Origin: an uncultured Bacteroides sp. | GTDB lineage: Bacteria; Bacteroidota; Bacteroidia; Bacteroidales; Bacteroidaceae | NCBI GenBank assembly: GCA_900755095.1 | Contig: CAAEFE010000137.1 | Span: 41,470-105,469, forward strand | Length of the DNA: 64,000 nt | Direction: 5' to 3' | In this document: positions 56,687 through 64,000 of the stretch, piece by piece | Layout of the letters: the number at the start of each line of letters is the position of its first letter | Position numbering within the stretch: the first letter of the stretch is position 1 | Translations under genes and position numbers: made by a program | The notes under the pieces: generated by a model | The model's input: only the letters and a program-made list of their open reading frames with translations | What the model was told of the DNA's origin: nothing | Databases searched by the model: none

Positions 56687-59299
56687 TTATTTCTCTAATA
56701 ACTTATAGACTGCATTAAGAAGGTCATTTTCCCTGTTGGGCCTGGGGGCGTCACGGTTTACGATGTTTCCTTCCTTGTCTATCAATATATAGGTGGGGAA
56801 GGAGCGAACCTGCAGGAACTTCTCAATAGCCCTTTGCTGCTCATCGGGCAGGTTATAGTGGACGGCAATTTTGCCGGTCAGTCCATATTCCTTGATAATA
56901 TTTTTCCACGATTTGTCCGAGGAATGGTTGCAGAGATATAAGAATATCACGTCTTTTCCCTCAAACAGTTTCTTGGCGCTTCCTGCATATTGCATCATGT
57001 CCTTGCACGGACCGCACCAGGTGCCCCATACATCCAGATAAACCACTTTCCCTTTATAAGGCTCGATGATTTTGTGGAATAATTGTTCTCCGTCTGTGAT
57101 CTCTGCCAGAGGTTCGTTAGGCATCAGGCTTTCGGGATATTCGATGGCCTTGTGGGATATTTCTTCGTATACCCCTTGTTGGTTTAATACATAAGCCTGT
57201 AGGGAAGGATTAGAAACTTCTGCTTTGAATTTATTGATGAGGCTGTCCGGCATTTCTTTGTGAGTCTGCTGCAACATCTCATAATAGCAATTCGTCTTTA
57301 GTATTTCCTTTAATTTTTCGTCCATTTGCAGGGAGTCAATGATAGCAAGGGTACGATTGATGGAGTTAGCGAGTAAGTTTCCCATCATATATTCATTGAG
57401 AATTTCGTCTCTGTCTACGAGGCTCTGTATTGTTTTGATGCTCGGTTCCATCTTTTTGTTGTAGGCAGCCATTGTCAGTGAGTCAGCCGTATTCGCAGCT
57501 TTCATTTTTTCAATTTCTTGTTCGAAGTTACTGAAGGCGTGTAATGCGTCTTTTTCTTCTTGTGATAGCTGAATCTTTCCGTCCCTTTCAAATTTAAGAT
57601 AGAGCATTTCCATCTTTTGAGGAGTTACGGTCAACCTGTTTGAAGAAGCGGGAGCAATGTCCGTTATGTATCCGACGTAATCCCGCAGGAAAGAACCATA
57701 ATCTCTGAGAAGCGTATAAGGTTTTACCGGACGGGGATATAGTGCGGAGTCTACATAACTCATAAATTCCGGTTGCAGATGTTCCTGTTTGTTACGGTCT
57801 ACCGAAAAGCGACGCTGCATTAGGTCGCGTGCAGCGTTGTAGCGGATTTCCTGTTCTGTGTAATAGCGGAACTTGTGCGAGAGAAGCGGATGATCATTGA
57901 GCATCTTTGCGCGATATTCTGATTTATGACGGATGATATCCTGCGTCTTTTGCAAATATTCCATATTATCCATTTTTTCTCCTTCGTCGTAGCCGATATA
58001 TTCACTGAGTCCTTCGTGGGCCAGCAGTTCGTTGAGGATACGTGCCTTTTCTCCCATTACTAATTTCTTTTTGTCAGCGAAGTCCACATAGAGGAAATAG
58101 GTCTCTCCCGGCTCTACGGATGTCCAGATAGTGGTACGTCCCCAATCGATGAACACGTTGTGGCTGTTCAATACAGGGAAACGGAGGGTAAATCTTCCCA
58201 GTGAGTCGATGGCGGTGGTATATTTTTCTTCTCTATCGGTGATCATGTCCGGCACAGCAACCTCGAAAGGACGTGTCGAAGGCAGGTTACGCAGGTATCC
58301 GATGAGAGTCACGCTATCCGTTTGATAACCATTGTCTACGAAAGGAGTGGTGTCAGCTACCGGATAATCGGGCAGATACTTGTCGTTACAAAGAACATAT
58401 GTCTGTGCCTTTTCTTTTCCGACAGACAGGGTGCAGGAAGTTTCATCTTTACGAGTTAAACGTACTTTCAGTTGTTCCGTTCCATTTTTTAGGATGATGG
58501 TGGTTCGATTCTTTTGGATGTTTATCGACTCATAATCCCAAAATTGACATTGGTAGACAGCAAAGTCTTCGAAGAATCCGATGCGCCAGTCCCCGGTCGC
58601 TTGATTTATCCAACATCCGGCGAAAGCATATATTTCAGGGCGTGAGGCGATGGGAGAGACTTTTTCATTTTGCAGTTCAGCGGCTACGTTCATTGTTTTC
58701 GGCAGGGGGAAGCTGAGGTAAAGCAGTTTGTACGCTTCTCCGTTTTTGACGAGCAGGCGATATTCTTTATTGAGAAAATATCCGGCCGATAAGATATCCC
58801 ATGTTTTTCCGTCATAGAGCAGTTTTCCGTCACGGGTGAATTCGTAGATTACTTTTCCGGATAATCCTTTCACCCATTTCTGATAAATACGGTCGGGCAA
58901 TGTAAGGGGAGTGAGCGGTTCCGTGTGGTCGGGGACTTGCTTGCGGATACAGTTCTTCGGCTCTTTCCAGCCTTTGTACCAGATGGTGGCAGCGTCATTA
59001 CCGGTAGGTGTGATACGGAATTCCGTCGTATCTCCTTTCTGATTGCGTAAATGGAAGAAGTAGCTGCCGTCAGCTTCCTGTTTTATCTGTTCGGCATAGA
59101 AAACGACGTAATAGTTCTCTACGAAATTCTCTCCGATGAGCGGGCCGTTCCAGTCAGATACATTGTCTGCTTTAAATTGCCAGTAGCCTCGCAAAGGTTC
59201 GGGAATTGTCTGATAAGTGCCGGATTGGGCGAAAGCGATAGTCTGTGTGCTGCATAAAAGCAAAAGACCTATCAGGAGAAAACAGTGGGGGTGTCTCAT
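56687..59299 (-). CDS. Exported TlpA-like thioredoxin-fold protein with large unassigned N-terminal region
   Basis: 870 residues with a signal peptide (about 1-25, ...AFAQ). Only the last 140 residues are recognisable: a TlpA/ResA-type thioredoxin domain with VWGTWCGPCKDMM (Cys762 and Cys765) and SFPTYILIDKEG containing the cis-Pro. Residues 30-720 hold beta-rich segments (about 30-300), a DUF4369-like stretch (about 330-420) and a helical region (about 430-700). Periplasmic thiol-disulfide exchange is likely; Bacteroides has many long versions of this type whose partners are not known. It has its own promoter box and is convergent with the DUF2851 gene. Confidence 0.85.
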   Translation of the reverse strand: MRHPHCFLLIGLLLLCSTQTIAFAQSGTYQTIPEPLRGYWQFKADNVSDWNGPLIGENFVENYYVVFYAEQIKQEADGSYFFHLRNQKGDTTEFRITPTGNDAATIWYKGWKEPKNCIRKQVPDHTEPLTPLTLPDRIYQKWVKGLSGKVIYEFTRDGKLLYDGKTWDILSAGYFLNKEYRLLVKNGEAYKLLYLSFPLPKTMNVAAELQNEKVSPIASRPEIYAFAGCWINQATGDWRIGFFEDFAVYQCQFWDYESINIQKNRTTIILKNGTEQLKVRLTRKDETSCTLSVGKEKAQTYVLCNDKYLPDYPVADTTPFVDNGYQTDSVTLIGYLRNLPSTRPFEVAVPDMITDREEKYTTAIDSLGRFTLRFPVLNSHNVFIDWGRTTIWTSVEPGETYFLYVDFADKKKLVMGEKARILNELLAHEGLSEYIGYDEGEKMDNMEYLQKTQDIIRHKSEYRAKMLNDHPLLSHKFRYYTEQEIRYNAARDLMQRRFSVDRNKQEHLQPEFMSYVDSALYPRPVKPYTLLRDYGSFLRDYVGYITDIAPASSNRLTVTPQKMEMLYLKFERDGKIQLSQEEKDALHAFSNFEQEIEKMKAANTADSLTMAAYNKKMEPSIKTIQSLVDRDEILNEYMMGNLLANSINRTLAIIDSLQMDEKLKEILKTNCYYEMLQQTHKEMPDSLINKFKAEVSNPSLQAYVLNQQGVYEEISHKAIEYPESLMPNEPLAEITDGEQLFHKIIEPYKGKVVYLDVWGTWCGPCKDMMQYAGSAKKLFEGKDVIFLYLCNHSSDKSWKNIIKEYGLTGKIAVHYNLPDEQQRAIEKFLQVRSFPTYILIDKEGNIVNRDAPRPNRENDLLNAVYKLLEK

Positions 59300-59336
59300 A
59301 GGTGTGTTTTTATTTAAGTTAGTATTTCGATTTATG

Positions 59337-59344
59337 ACAAAGGT
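59337..59344 (-). promoter_or_regulatory. -7 box (TACCTTTG) of the thioredoxin-fold gene
   Basis: The minus strand reads TACCTTTG 38 bp before the ATG at 59299. Confidence 0.5.
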
Positions 59345-59440
59345 ATTTTAATACCGGAATAATGAGGTGTGGTAAGTATATTATTTATAGTAGTTTAACT
59401 ATTTTCTTCCCGATTCGTATCAAGATATTGAACTTGTCAT

Positions 59441-59448
59441 TATCTTTG
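59441..59448 (+). promoter_or_regulatory. -7 box (TATCTTTG) of the small lipoprotein gene
   Basis: TATCTTTG lies 36 bp before the ATG at 59484. Confidence 0.55.
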
Positions 59449-59483
59449 CAGTGTTATTTTAAACTCTTAATTTATATCGTGTT

Positions 59484-60041
59484 ATGAGAGCTAAGAAGTT
59501 TGCATGCTGTTTGATGGTCATGTCATTGCTGGCAGGTATTTCATTTATTTCCTGTGGCAATAGCTCCAGGGCGAAAGTAGAAAGTGAAGCAGCACAGACA
59601 AGAGAAGATTTCAAGTCGTTTCTGGATAAGTTTACTTCCAGCGCGGCGTTTCAGTATACTCGTGTCAAGTTTCCGTTGAAAACGCCGGTTACTTTATTGG
59701 CGGATGACGGGGAAACTGAGAAAACGTTCCCTTTTACGAAGGAAAAGTGGCCGTTGCTGGACAGTGAAACGCTGAAAGAAGAACGTATCACTCAGGAAGA
59801 GGGCGGTGTTTATGTATCTAAGTTTACGCTGAACGAACCGGCGCATAAGGTATTTGAGGCGGGATACGAAGAATCGGAGATCGACTTACGTGTGGAGTTC
59901 GAACTGCTGCCTGATGGAAAATGGTATGTAGTAGACTGTTATACCGGCTGGTATGGATATGATTTGCCGATTGCAGAGCTGAAACAAACCATTCAGCACG
60001 TGCAGGAAGAGAATGCGGCTTTTAAAGAACTTCACCCTTAA
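59484..60041 (+). CDS. Small exported lipoprotein of unknown function
   Basis: 185 residues. The hydrophobic leader ends in lipobox FISC with Cys24. The mature part (about 30-185) is acidic, with alternating beta-type segments such as VYVSKFTLNEP and DGKWYVVDCYTGWYGYD, resembling DUF4348-like Bacteroides lipoproteins. I am not certain of the family. Own promoter box upstream, strong terminator downstream, so probably monocistronic. No enzyme motif seen. Confidence 0.75.
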   Translation: MRAKKFACCLMVMSLLAGISFISCGNSSRAKVESEAAQTREDFKSFLDKFTSSAAFQYTRVKFPLKTPVTLLADDGETEKTFPFTKEKWPLLDSETLKEERITQEEGGVYVSKFTLNEPAHKVFEAGYEESEIDLRVEFELLPDGKWYVVDCYTGWYGYDLPIAELKQTIQHVQEENAAFKELHP

Positions 60042-60118
60042 GGGCAGGACCGGCAGAGAGCATATCGGTCATTATCTATAAGAGATAGCACATAATTTGA
60101 ACTATTTTGTACGATTTG

Positions 60119-60146
60119 AACCCCTCTTTCCAACAAAAGAGGGGTT
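60119..60146 (+). terminator. Rho-independent terminator
   Basis: AACCCCTCTTT (60119-60129) pairs with AAAGAGGGGTT (60136-60146), followed by TCTTT. It ends the small lipoprotein gene. Confidence 0.88.
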
Positions 60147-60239
60147 TCTTTGCATTCGGGAGAAGAACAAGTGATCTCTCTCTGTAAATACCGGCTAATG
60201 ATAAACCGATTTACCATCGGACCTAAAACGATATATTCT

Positions 60240-63200
60240 ATGATAAAGCAATCTTTTACTCTGTCAGTGACAATGCTGATATTGTCTTTTCTCTGTCCGG
60301 CATTCCTCAATGCGCAGATAGTTACGGACGAGCGGATGTTCTCTTTTGAAGAGCCGCAGTTACCTGCCTGTATAACCGGTGTTCAGTCTCAGTTGGGCAT
60401 ATCCGGTGCACATTATAAAGATGGAAAACATTCGTTGGAATGGACCTTCGAACCGAACGGGAGACTGGAACTCCGGAAAGACTTGAAGTTTGAAAAGAAG
60501 GACCCGACAGGGAAAGACCTGTATCTTTCCGCTTTCATCGTATGGATATACAATGAGCAGCCTCAGGACGCTGCTATCGAGTTTGAATTTCTGAAAGACG
60601 GCCGTAAGTGCGTTTCTTTCCCTTTCGGCATCAATTTCAAAGGCTGGCGTGCGGCATGGGTCTGTTATGAACGCGATATGCAAGGCACGCCGGAAGAGGG
60701 AATGAACGAGCTCCGCATCGTGGCTCCCAATGCAAAAGGACGCCTTTTCATCGATCATCTGATCACTGCGACGAAGGTAGACGCCCGTCAGCAGACAGCC
60801 GATCTGCAAGTGCCCTTTGTCAATGCCGGCACTACCAATCACTGGCTGGTACTCTACAAACACTCCCTCCTGAAACCGGACATCGAACTGACTCCCGTAA
60901 GCGACAGGCAGCGGCAGGAAATGAAACTGCTGGAAAAGCGTTTCCGTGACATGATCTATACCAAAGGGAAGGTGACGGAGAAAGAAGCCGAAACCATCCG
61001 TAAGAAATACGACCTCTATCAGATAACCTATAAGGACGGGCAAGTGTCCGGAGTGCCCGTTTTCATGGTGCGTGCTTCCGAAGCCTACGAACGGATGCTT
61101 CCGGACTGGGACAAGGATATGCTGACCAAGATGGGAATAGAGATGCGTGCCTATTTTGACTTGATGAAACGGATTGCCGTGGCTTACAATAACAGTGAGG
61201 CAGGATCACCGATCCGCGAGGAGATGAGGCGGAAATTTCTTGCGATGTACGACCATATCACCGATCAGGGAGTGGCTTACGGTAGTTGCTGGGGCAATAT
61301 TCATCATTACGGATATAGCGTGCGCGGACTTTATCCGGCTTATTTCCTGATGAAAGATGTATTGCGGGAAGAAGGAAAACTGCTAGAAGCGGAGCGGACA
61401 TTGCGCTGGTATGCCATCACCAACGAAGTATATCCCAAGCCGGAAGGCAACGGAATCGACATGGATTCTTTCAATACACAAACCACCGGGCGTATCGCAA
61501 GCATTCTGATGATGGAAGACACGCCGGAGAAACTGCAATACTTGAAATCCTTCTCCCGATGGATTGACTACGGCTGCCGTCCTGCACCGGGATTGGCCGG
61601 TTCTTTCAAAGTGGACGGAGGGGCTTTCCATCACCGTAATAACTACCCTGCCTATGCCGTTGGAGGACTGGACGGGGCAACGAATATGATTTACCTTTTC
61701 AGTCGGACAAGCCTTGCCGTTTCCGAATTGGCACACCGGACAGTCAAAGATGTCCTGCTTGCCATGCGTTTCTACTGCAATAAACTGAACTTTCCCTTGT
61801 CTATGTCCGGGCGCCATCCCGATGGAAAGGGGAAATTAGTTCCCATGCACTATGCGATGATGGCAATTGCCGGAACTACCGATGGAAAGGGTGATTTTGA
61901 TAAAGAGATGGCATCCGCCTACCTGCGTCTCGTATCTTCCGATTCCTCTGCTGCGGAACAGGCACCGGAATATATGCCGAAAGTTTCGAACGCTCAGGAG
62001 CGTAAGATTGCCAAACGACTGGTGGAGAACGGTTTTCGTGCCGAACCCGATCCGCAGGGTAATCTCTCGCTAGGCTATGGCTGTGTATCTGTGCAACGGC
62101 GTGAAAACTGGTCGGCTGTGGCACGCGGACATTCACGCTACCTTTGGGCAGCTGAACATTATCTGGGACACAATCTCTATGGACGTTATCTGGCACATGG
62201 AAGTCTCCAGATACTGACAGCACCTCCGGGACAGACAGTGACTCCCGCCACCAGCGGATGGCAGCAGGAAGGTTTCGACTGGAACCGCATTCCGGGAGTG
62301 ACTTCCATCCATCTCCCGCTGGACCTGCTCAAAGCCAACGTGCTGAATGTAGATACATTCTCCGGAATGGAAGAGATGCTTTATTCGGATGAAGCCTTTG
62401 CCGGCGGCCTGTCACAAGGAAAGATGAATGGCAACTTCGGAATGAAACTGCACGAACACGATAAGTATAACGGAACGCATCGTGCGCGAAAATCCTTCCA
62501 TTTCATCGATGGAATGATCGTTTGTCTGGGCTCGGATATCGAGAATACAAACATGGATTATCCAACGGAAACGACCATCTTCCAACTGGCGGTGACAGAT
62601 AAAGCGGCACATGACTATTGGAAGAATAATGCGGGTGAAGGAAAAGTATGGATGGATCATCTGGGTACCGGATATTATGTGCCGGTTGCTGCAAGATTCG
62701 AGAAAAACTTTCCGCAATACTCCCGTATGCAGGATACAGGCAAAGAAACGAAAGGAGACTGGGTATCATTGATTATCGACCATGGGAAAGCACCGAAAGC
62801 GGGAAGTTACGAATATGCCATTCTGCCGGGAACCGACCGGAAGACGATGACTGCCTTTGCAAAGAAACCTGCCTACAGCGTATTACAGCAAGACCGGAAT
62901 GCACATATCCTTGAATCGCCTTCGGACAGGATAACTTCTTATGTGCTTTTTGAAACTCCCCAGTCACTGCTTCCCGGTGGATTATTGCAGCGTACGGATA
63001 CGTCCTGCTTAGTGATGGTCCGTAAGGAATCTGCTGATAAAGTATTATTGACTGTAGCTCAACCGGATCTGGCATTGTATCGTGGTCCGAGTGATGAGGC
63101 TTTCGATAAAGATGGAAAACGTATGGAGCGCAGCATCTATTCCCGCCCGTGGATTGACAATGAAAGCGGTGAGATTCCTGTGACGGTAACTCTGAAAGGC

Positions 63201-63317
63201 AGGTGGAAGGTAGCGGAGACTCCTTTCTGCAAAGTGGTATCCGAGGATAAAAAACAAACGGTACTCCGCTTCCTCTGTAAGGATGGAGCCAGCTATGAGG
63301 TAGAACTGGAGAAATAA
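60240..63317 (+). CDS. PL8-family polysaccharide lyase (chondroitin/hyaluronan lyase-like)
   Basis: 1025 residues from the ATG at 60240, which opens the signal peptide [20 protein letters not shown]; earlier in-frame starts (60150 TTG, 60198 ATG) would bury it. A lectin-like N-terminal domain (about 25-190) precedes the helical toroid (about 200-590) and the C-terminal beta-sandwich domains (about 600-1025). The active-site segment [19 protein letters not shown] gives His465 and Tyr472, spaced as in chondroitinase ABC; SMSGRHP supplies a probable catalytic Arg near 527. The enzyme should cleave chondroitin or dermatan sulfate or hyaluronan by beta-elimination in the periplasm. Position matches BT_3324, a chondroitinase known in B. 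thetaiotaomicron (from memory). No transporter genes are adjacent, so its partners lie elsewhere. Confidence 0.9.
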   Translation: MIKQSFTLSVTMLILSFLCPAFLNAQIVTDERMFSFEEPQLPACITGVQSQLGISGAHYKDGKHSLEWTFEPNGRLELRKDLKFEKKDPTGKDLYLSAFIVWIYNEQPQDAAIEFEFLKDGRKCVSFPFGINFKGWRAAWVCYERDMQGTPEEGMNELRIVAPNAKGRLFIDHLITATKVDARQQTADLQVPFVNAGTTNHWLVLYKHSLLKPDIELTPVSDRQRQEMKLLEKRFRDMIYTKGKVTEKEAETIRKKYDLYQITYKDGQVSGVPVFMVRASEAYERMLPDWDKDMLTKMGIEMRAYFDLMKRIAVAYNNSEAGSPIREEMRRKFLAMYDHITDQGVAYGSCWGNIHHYGYSVRGLYPAYFLMKDVLREEGKLLEAERTLRWYAITNEVYPKPEGNGIDMDSFNTQTTGRIASILMMEDTPEKLQYLKSFSRWIDYGCRPAPGLAGSFKVDGGAFHHRNNYPAYAVGGLDGATNMIYLFSRTSLAVSELAHRTVKDVLLAMRFYCNKLNFPLSMSGRHPDGKGKLVPMHYAMMAIAGTTDGKGDFDKEMASAYLRLVSSDSSAAEQAPEYMPKVSNAQERKIAKRLVENGFRAEPDPQGNLSLGYGCVSVQRRENWSAVARGHSRYLWAAEHYLGHNLYGRYLAHGSLQILTAPPGQTVTPATSGWQQEGFDWNRIPGVTSIHLPLDLLKANVLNVDTFSGMEEMLYSDEAFAGGLSQGKMNGNFGMKLHEHDKYNGTHRARKSFHFIDGMIVCLGSDIENTNMDYPTETTIFQLAVTDKAAHDYWKNNAGEGKVWMDHLGTGYYVPVAARFEKNFPQYSRMQDTGKETKGDWVSLIIDHGKAPKAGSYEYAILPGTDRKTMTAFAKKPAYSVLQQDRNAHILESPSDRITSYVLFETPQSLLPGGLLQRTDTSCLVMVRKESADKVLLTVAQPDLALYRGPSDEAFDKDGKRMERSIYSRPWIDNESGEIPVTVTLKGRWKVAETPFCKVVSEDKKQTVLRFLCKDGASYEVELEK

Positions 63318-63361
63318 TCTTTTGTTCTGTGGTATGCTATCTGAATAATCAGATCCCCCCT

Positions 63362-63476
63362 AGAGCATTTACGGCCAAAGGAATCGGCTGTAATAGCAGC
63401 AATGAAAGCTGAGGAGCCTACATATCAGCTTAGGCTCTCCACAGTGATTTGATAGCCGTTTTTGCTCTCATGCTCT
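63362..63476 (+). ncRNA. Candidate multi-stem RNA structure (3' UTR or small RNA)
   Basis: AGAGCA (63362-63367) can pair with TGCTCT (63463-63468), or AGAGCAT with ATGCTCT (63470-63476). ACGGC (63371-63375) pairs with GCCGT (63455-63459). Two inner hairpins follow: CAGC/GCTG (63397-63411) and GAGCCTA/TAGGCTC (63414-63437). CGGCT (63385-63389) competes for AGCCG just before TTTTTG, a terminator-like arrangement. No -7 box upstream was found, so it may be the lyase 3' UTR. I do not recognise the fold. Confidence 0.4.
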
Positions 63477-63608
63477 AACAGATGGCCTGTATCCCTTTAT
63501 TCATCGTGGTTTTCGGTGTGGTAGCAACTGTGGTGGCAGGTATGAGGGCAAACGGTTGCTCTCACTCTGTCTCATCCTGATCTGTCTCATTTCTACAATG
63601 TTATCTTT

Positions 63609-63718
63609 TGACTTACAGGATGTTAATAGCTGATTTCTCAACTGTTAACGTTTGATCTCTCAGCCATTAATAATTGAGAAATCAGCTATTAATGACTGAG
63701 AGATCATCCATTATTGAC
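63609..63718. repeat. 22-bp-period array 3 (TGA-N4-TCA units)
   Basis: Units begin every 22 bp: TGACTTACAG (63609), TGATTTCTCA (63631), TGATCTCTCA (63653), TGAGAAATCA (63675) and TGAGAGATCA (63697). Units 2 and 4 are reverse complements, as are 3 and 5, so the array is an interleaved inverted repeat. It contains a perfect 19-bp pair, TTAATAGCTGATTTCTCAA/TTGAGAAATCAGCTATTAA. Each 12-bp spacer carries a GTTAA- or ATTA-type core. A degenerate unit precedes at 63587. Function unknown. Confidence 0.85.
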
Positions 63719-63946
63719 TAATAAATGATTTAATGCTTCCTAAAAGAACAGGTCAATTGAAACAACTGATACGGTTGAGTTCATCGGATCGGGCGGTCAA
63801 ATCATCCTAATCGAGTATTTCTCCTGATTGTTTCACGCCTTGAAACTTTTTGAAACAAATTGCGACTGACAAATAAGTCAATAGTATCATTAATTCCCCT
63901 CCCTTCGGGAAGCTACCCTTTATACACAAGTATATATTATTTTTTT

Positions 63947-63954
63947 TATCTTTG
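63947..63954 (+). promoter_or_regulatory. -7 box (TATCTTTG) before the gene at the window end
   Basis: TATCTTTG ends only 4 bp before the ATG at 63959. RNA would begin at about the start codon, implying a leaderless message or a later true start. Confidence 0.45.
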
Positions 63955-63958
63955 CTTG

Positions 63959-64000
63959 ATGTTATTAGAGACAGATCAAATTCGTGATCCTCGGCTTTTG
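63959..64000 (+). CDS. First 14 codons of a gene cut by the window end
   Basis: ATG followed by an open frame reading MLLETDQIRDPRLL to the last base. Too short to identify. The start is supported only by frame and the promoter box just ahead; a downstream start is possible. Confidence 0.4.
   Translation, partial: MLLETDQIRDPRLL

Larger units (their letters stand above)
63318..63958. other. 641-bp gap after the lyase gene: folded RNA-like block and repeat array
   Basis: No ORF with coding character. 63362-63476 folds into nested stems, 63587-63718 is a 22-bp-period array, and TCTGTCTCAT is directly repeated at 63566 and 63581. TTGTTTC/GAAACAA near 63829-63857 can form a small hairpin. 63741-63820 shows nothing. 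Confidence 0.7.

Noticed and set aside
60150..60239. N-terminal extension of the lyase
   Set aside because: The extension begins at TTG directly after a terminator and would bury the signal peptide; the ATG at 60240 is preferred.
60360..61043. 227-codon open frame antisense to the lyase gene
   Set aside because: No promoter, no recognisable motif; the overlapping PL8 gene explains the open frame.

Overview
The window is Bacteroides-type chromosome. Evidence: two SusC/SusD polysaccharide-utilization loci (PULs), a hybrid two-component regulator, many lipoprotein enzymes, few Shine-Dalgarno sites, and repeated TAnnTTTG promoter boxes (the Bacteroides -7 element). Gene order and domain content resemble what I remember of the Bacteroides thetaiotaomicron BT_3309-BT_3324 neighbourhood (beta-1,6-glucan PUL, then signal peptidases, dapB and a chondroitinase). 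That match is from memory and unverified.

Layout. (1) 1-8853: a secreted tricorn-like S41 peptidase and two divergent GH2 enzymes, one short with an altered acid/base site and one long with two C-terminal F5/8-type modules. (2) 8956-30512: a PUL read leftward (GH76, GH31, IPT/NHL protein, SusC, SusD, DUF1735-type lipoprotein, GH76, GH92, then GH97 from its own promoter), with a divergent hybrid two-component regulator at 26412. The enzymes suggest an alpha-mannan-type glycan decorated with galactose and/or glucose. (3) 30999-37626: housekeeping genes (DEAD-box helicase, phosphatase lipoprotein, PfkB kinase, single-domain arabinose-5-phosphate isomerase, LOG protein, M16 peptidase). (4) 37675-49955: a second PUL with sensor-regulator, SusC, SusD, GH30, surface glycan-binding protein and GH3, matching the described beta-1,6-glucan system. 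(5) 50163-64000: a 6S-like RNA, a WbqC protein, two signal-peptidase-I paralogs (one lacking both catalytic residues), DapB, a DUF2851 protein, a thioredoxin-fold protein, a small lipoprotein, a PL8 polysaccharide lyase and the first codons of a further gene.

The two PULs together would equip the cell for yeast/fungal wall material (mannan plus beta-1,6-glucan). In each, a membrane-spanning sensor would detect periplasmic oligosaccharides and switch on the surface SusCD importer, surface endo-enzymes and periplasmic exo-enzymes.

The least-explained structure is a set of three intergenic arrays (30786-30842, 51179-51266, 63609-63718). Their sequences are unrelated, but all have an exact 22-bp period and palindromic or mutually inverted units. 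They fit no gene, terminator or CRISPR. Also notable are an apparently orphan promoter-to-terminator transcript (30563-30745) and the 6S-like RNA.
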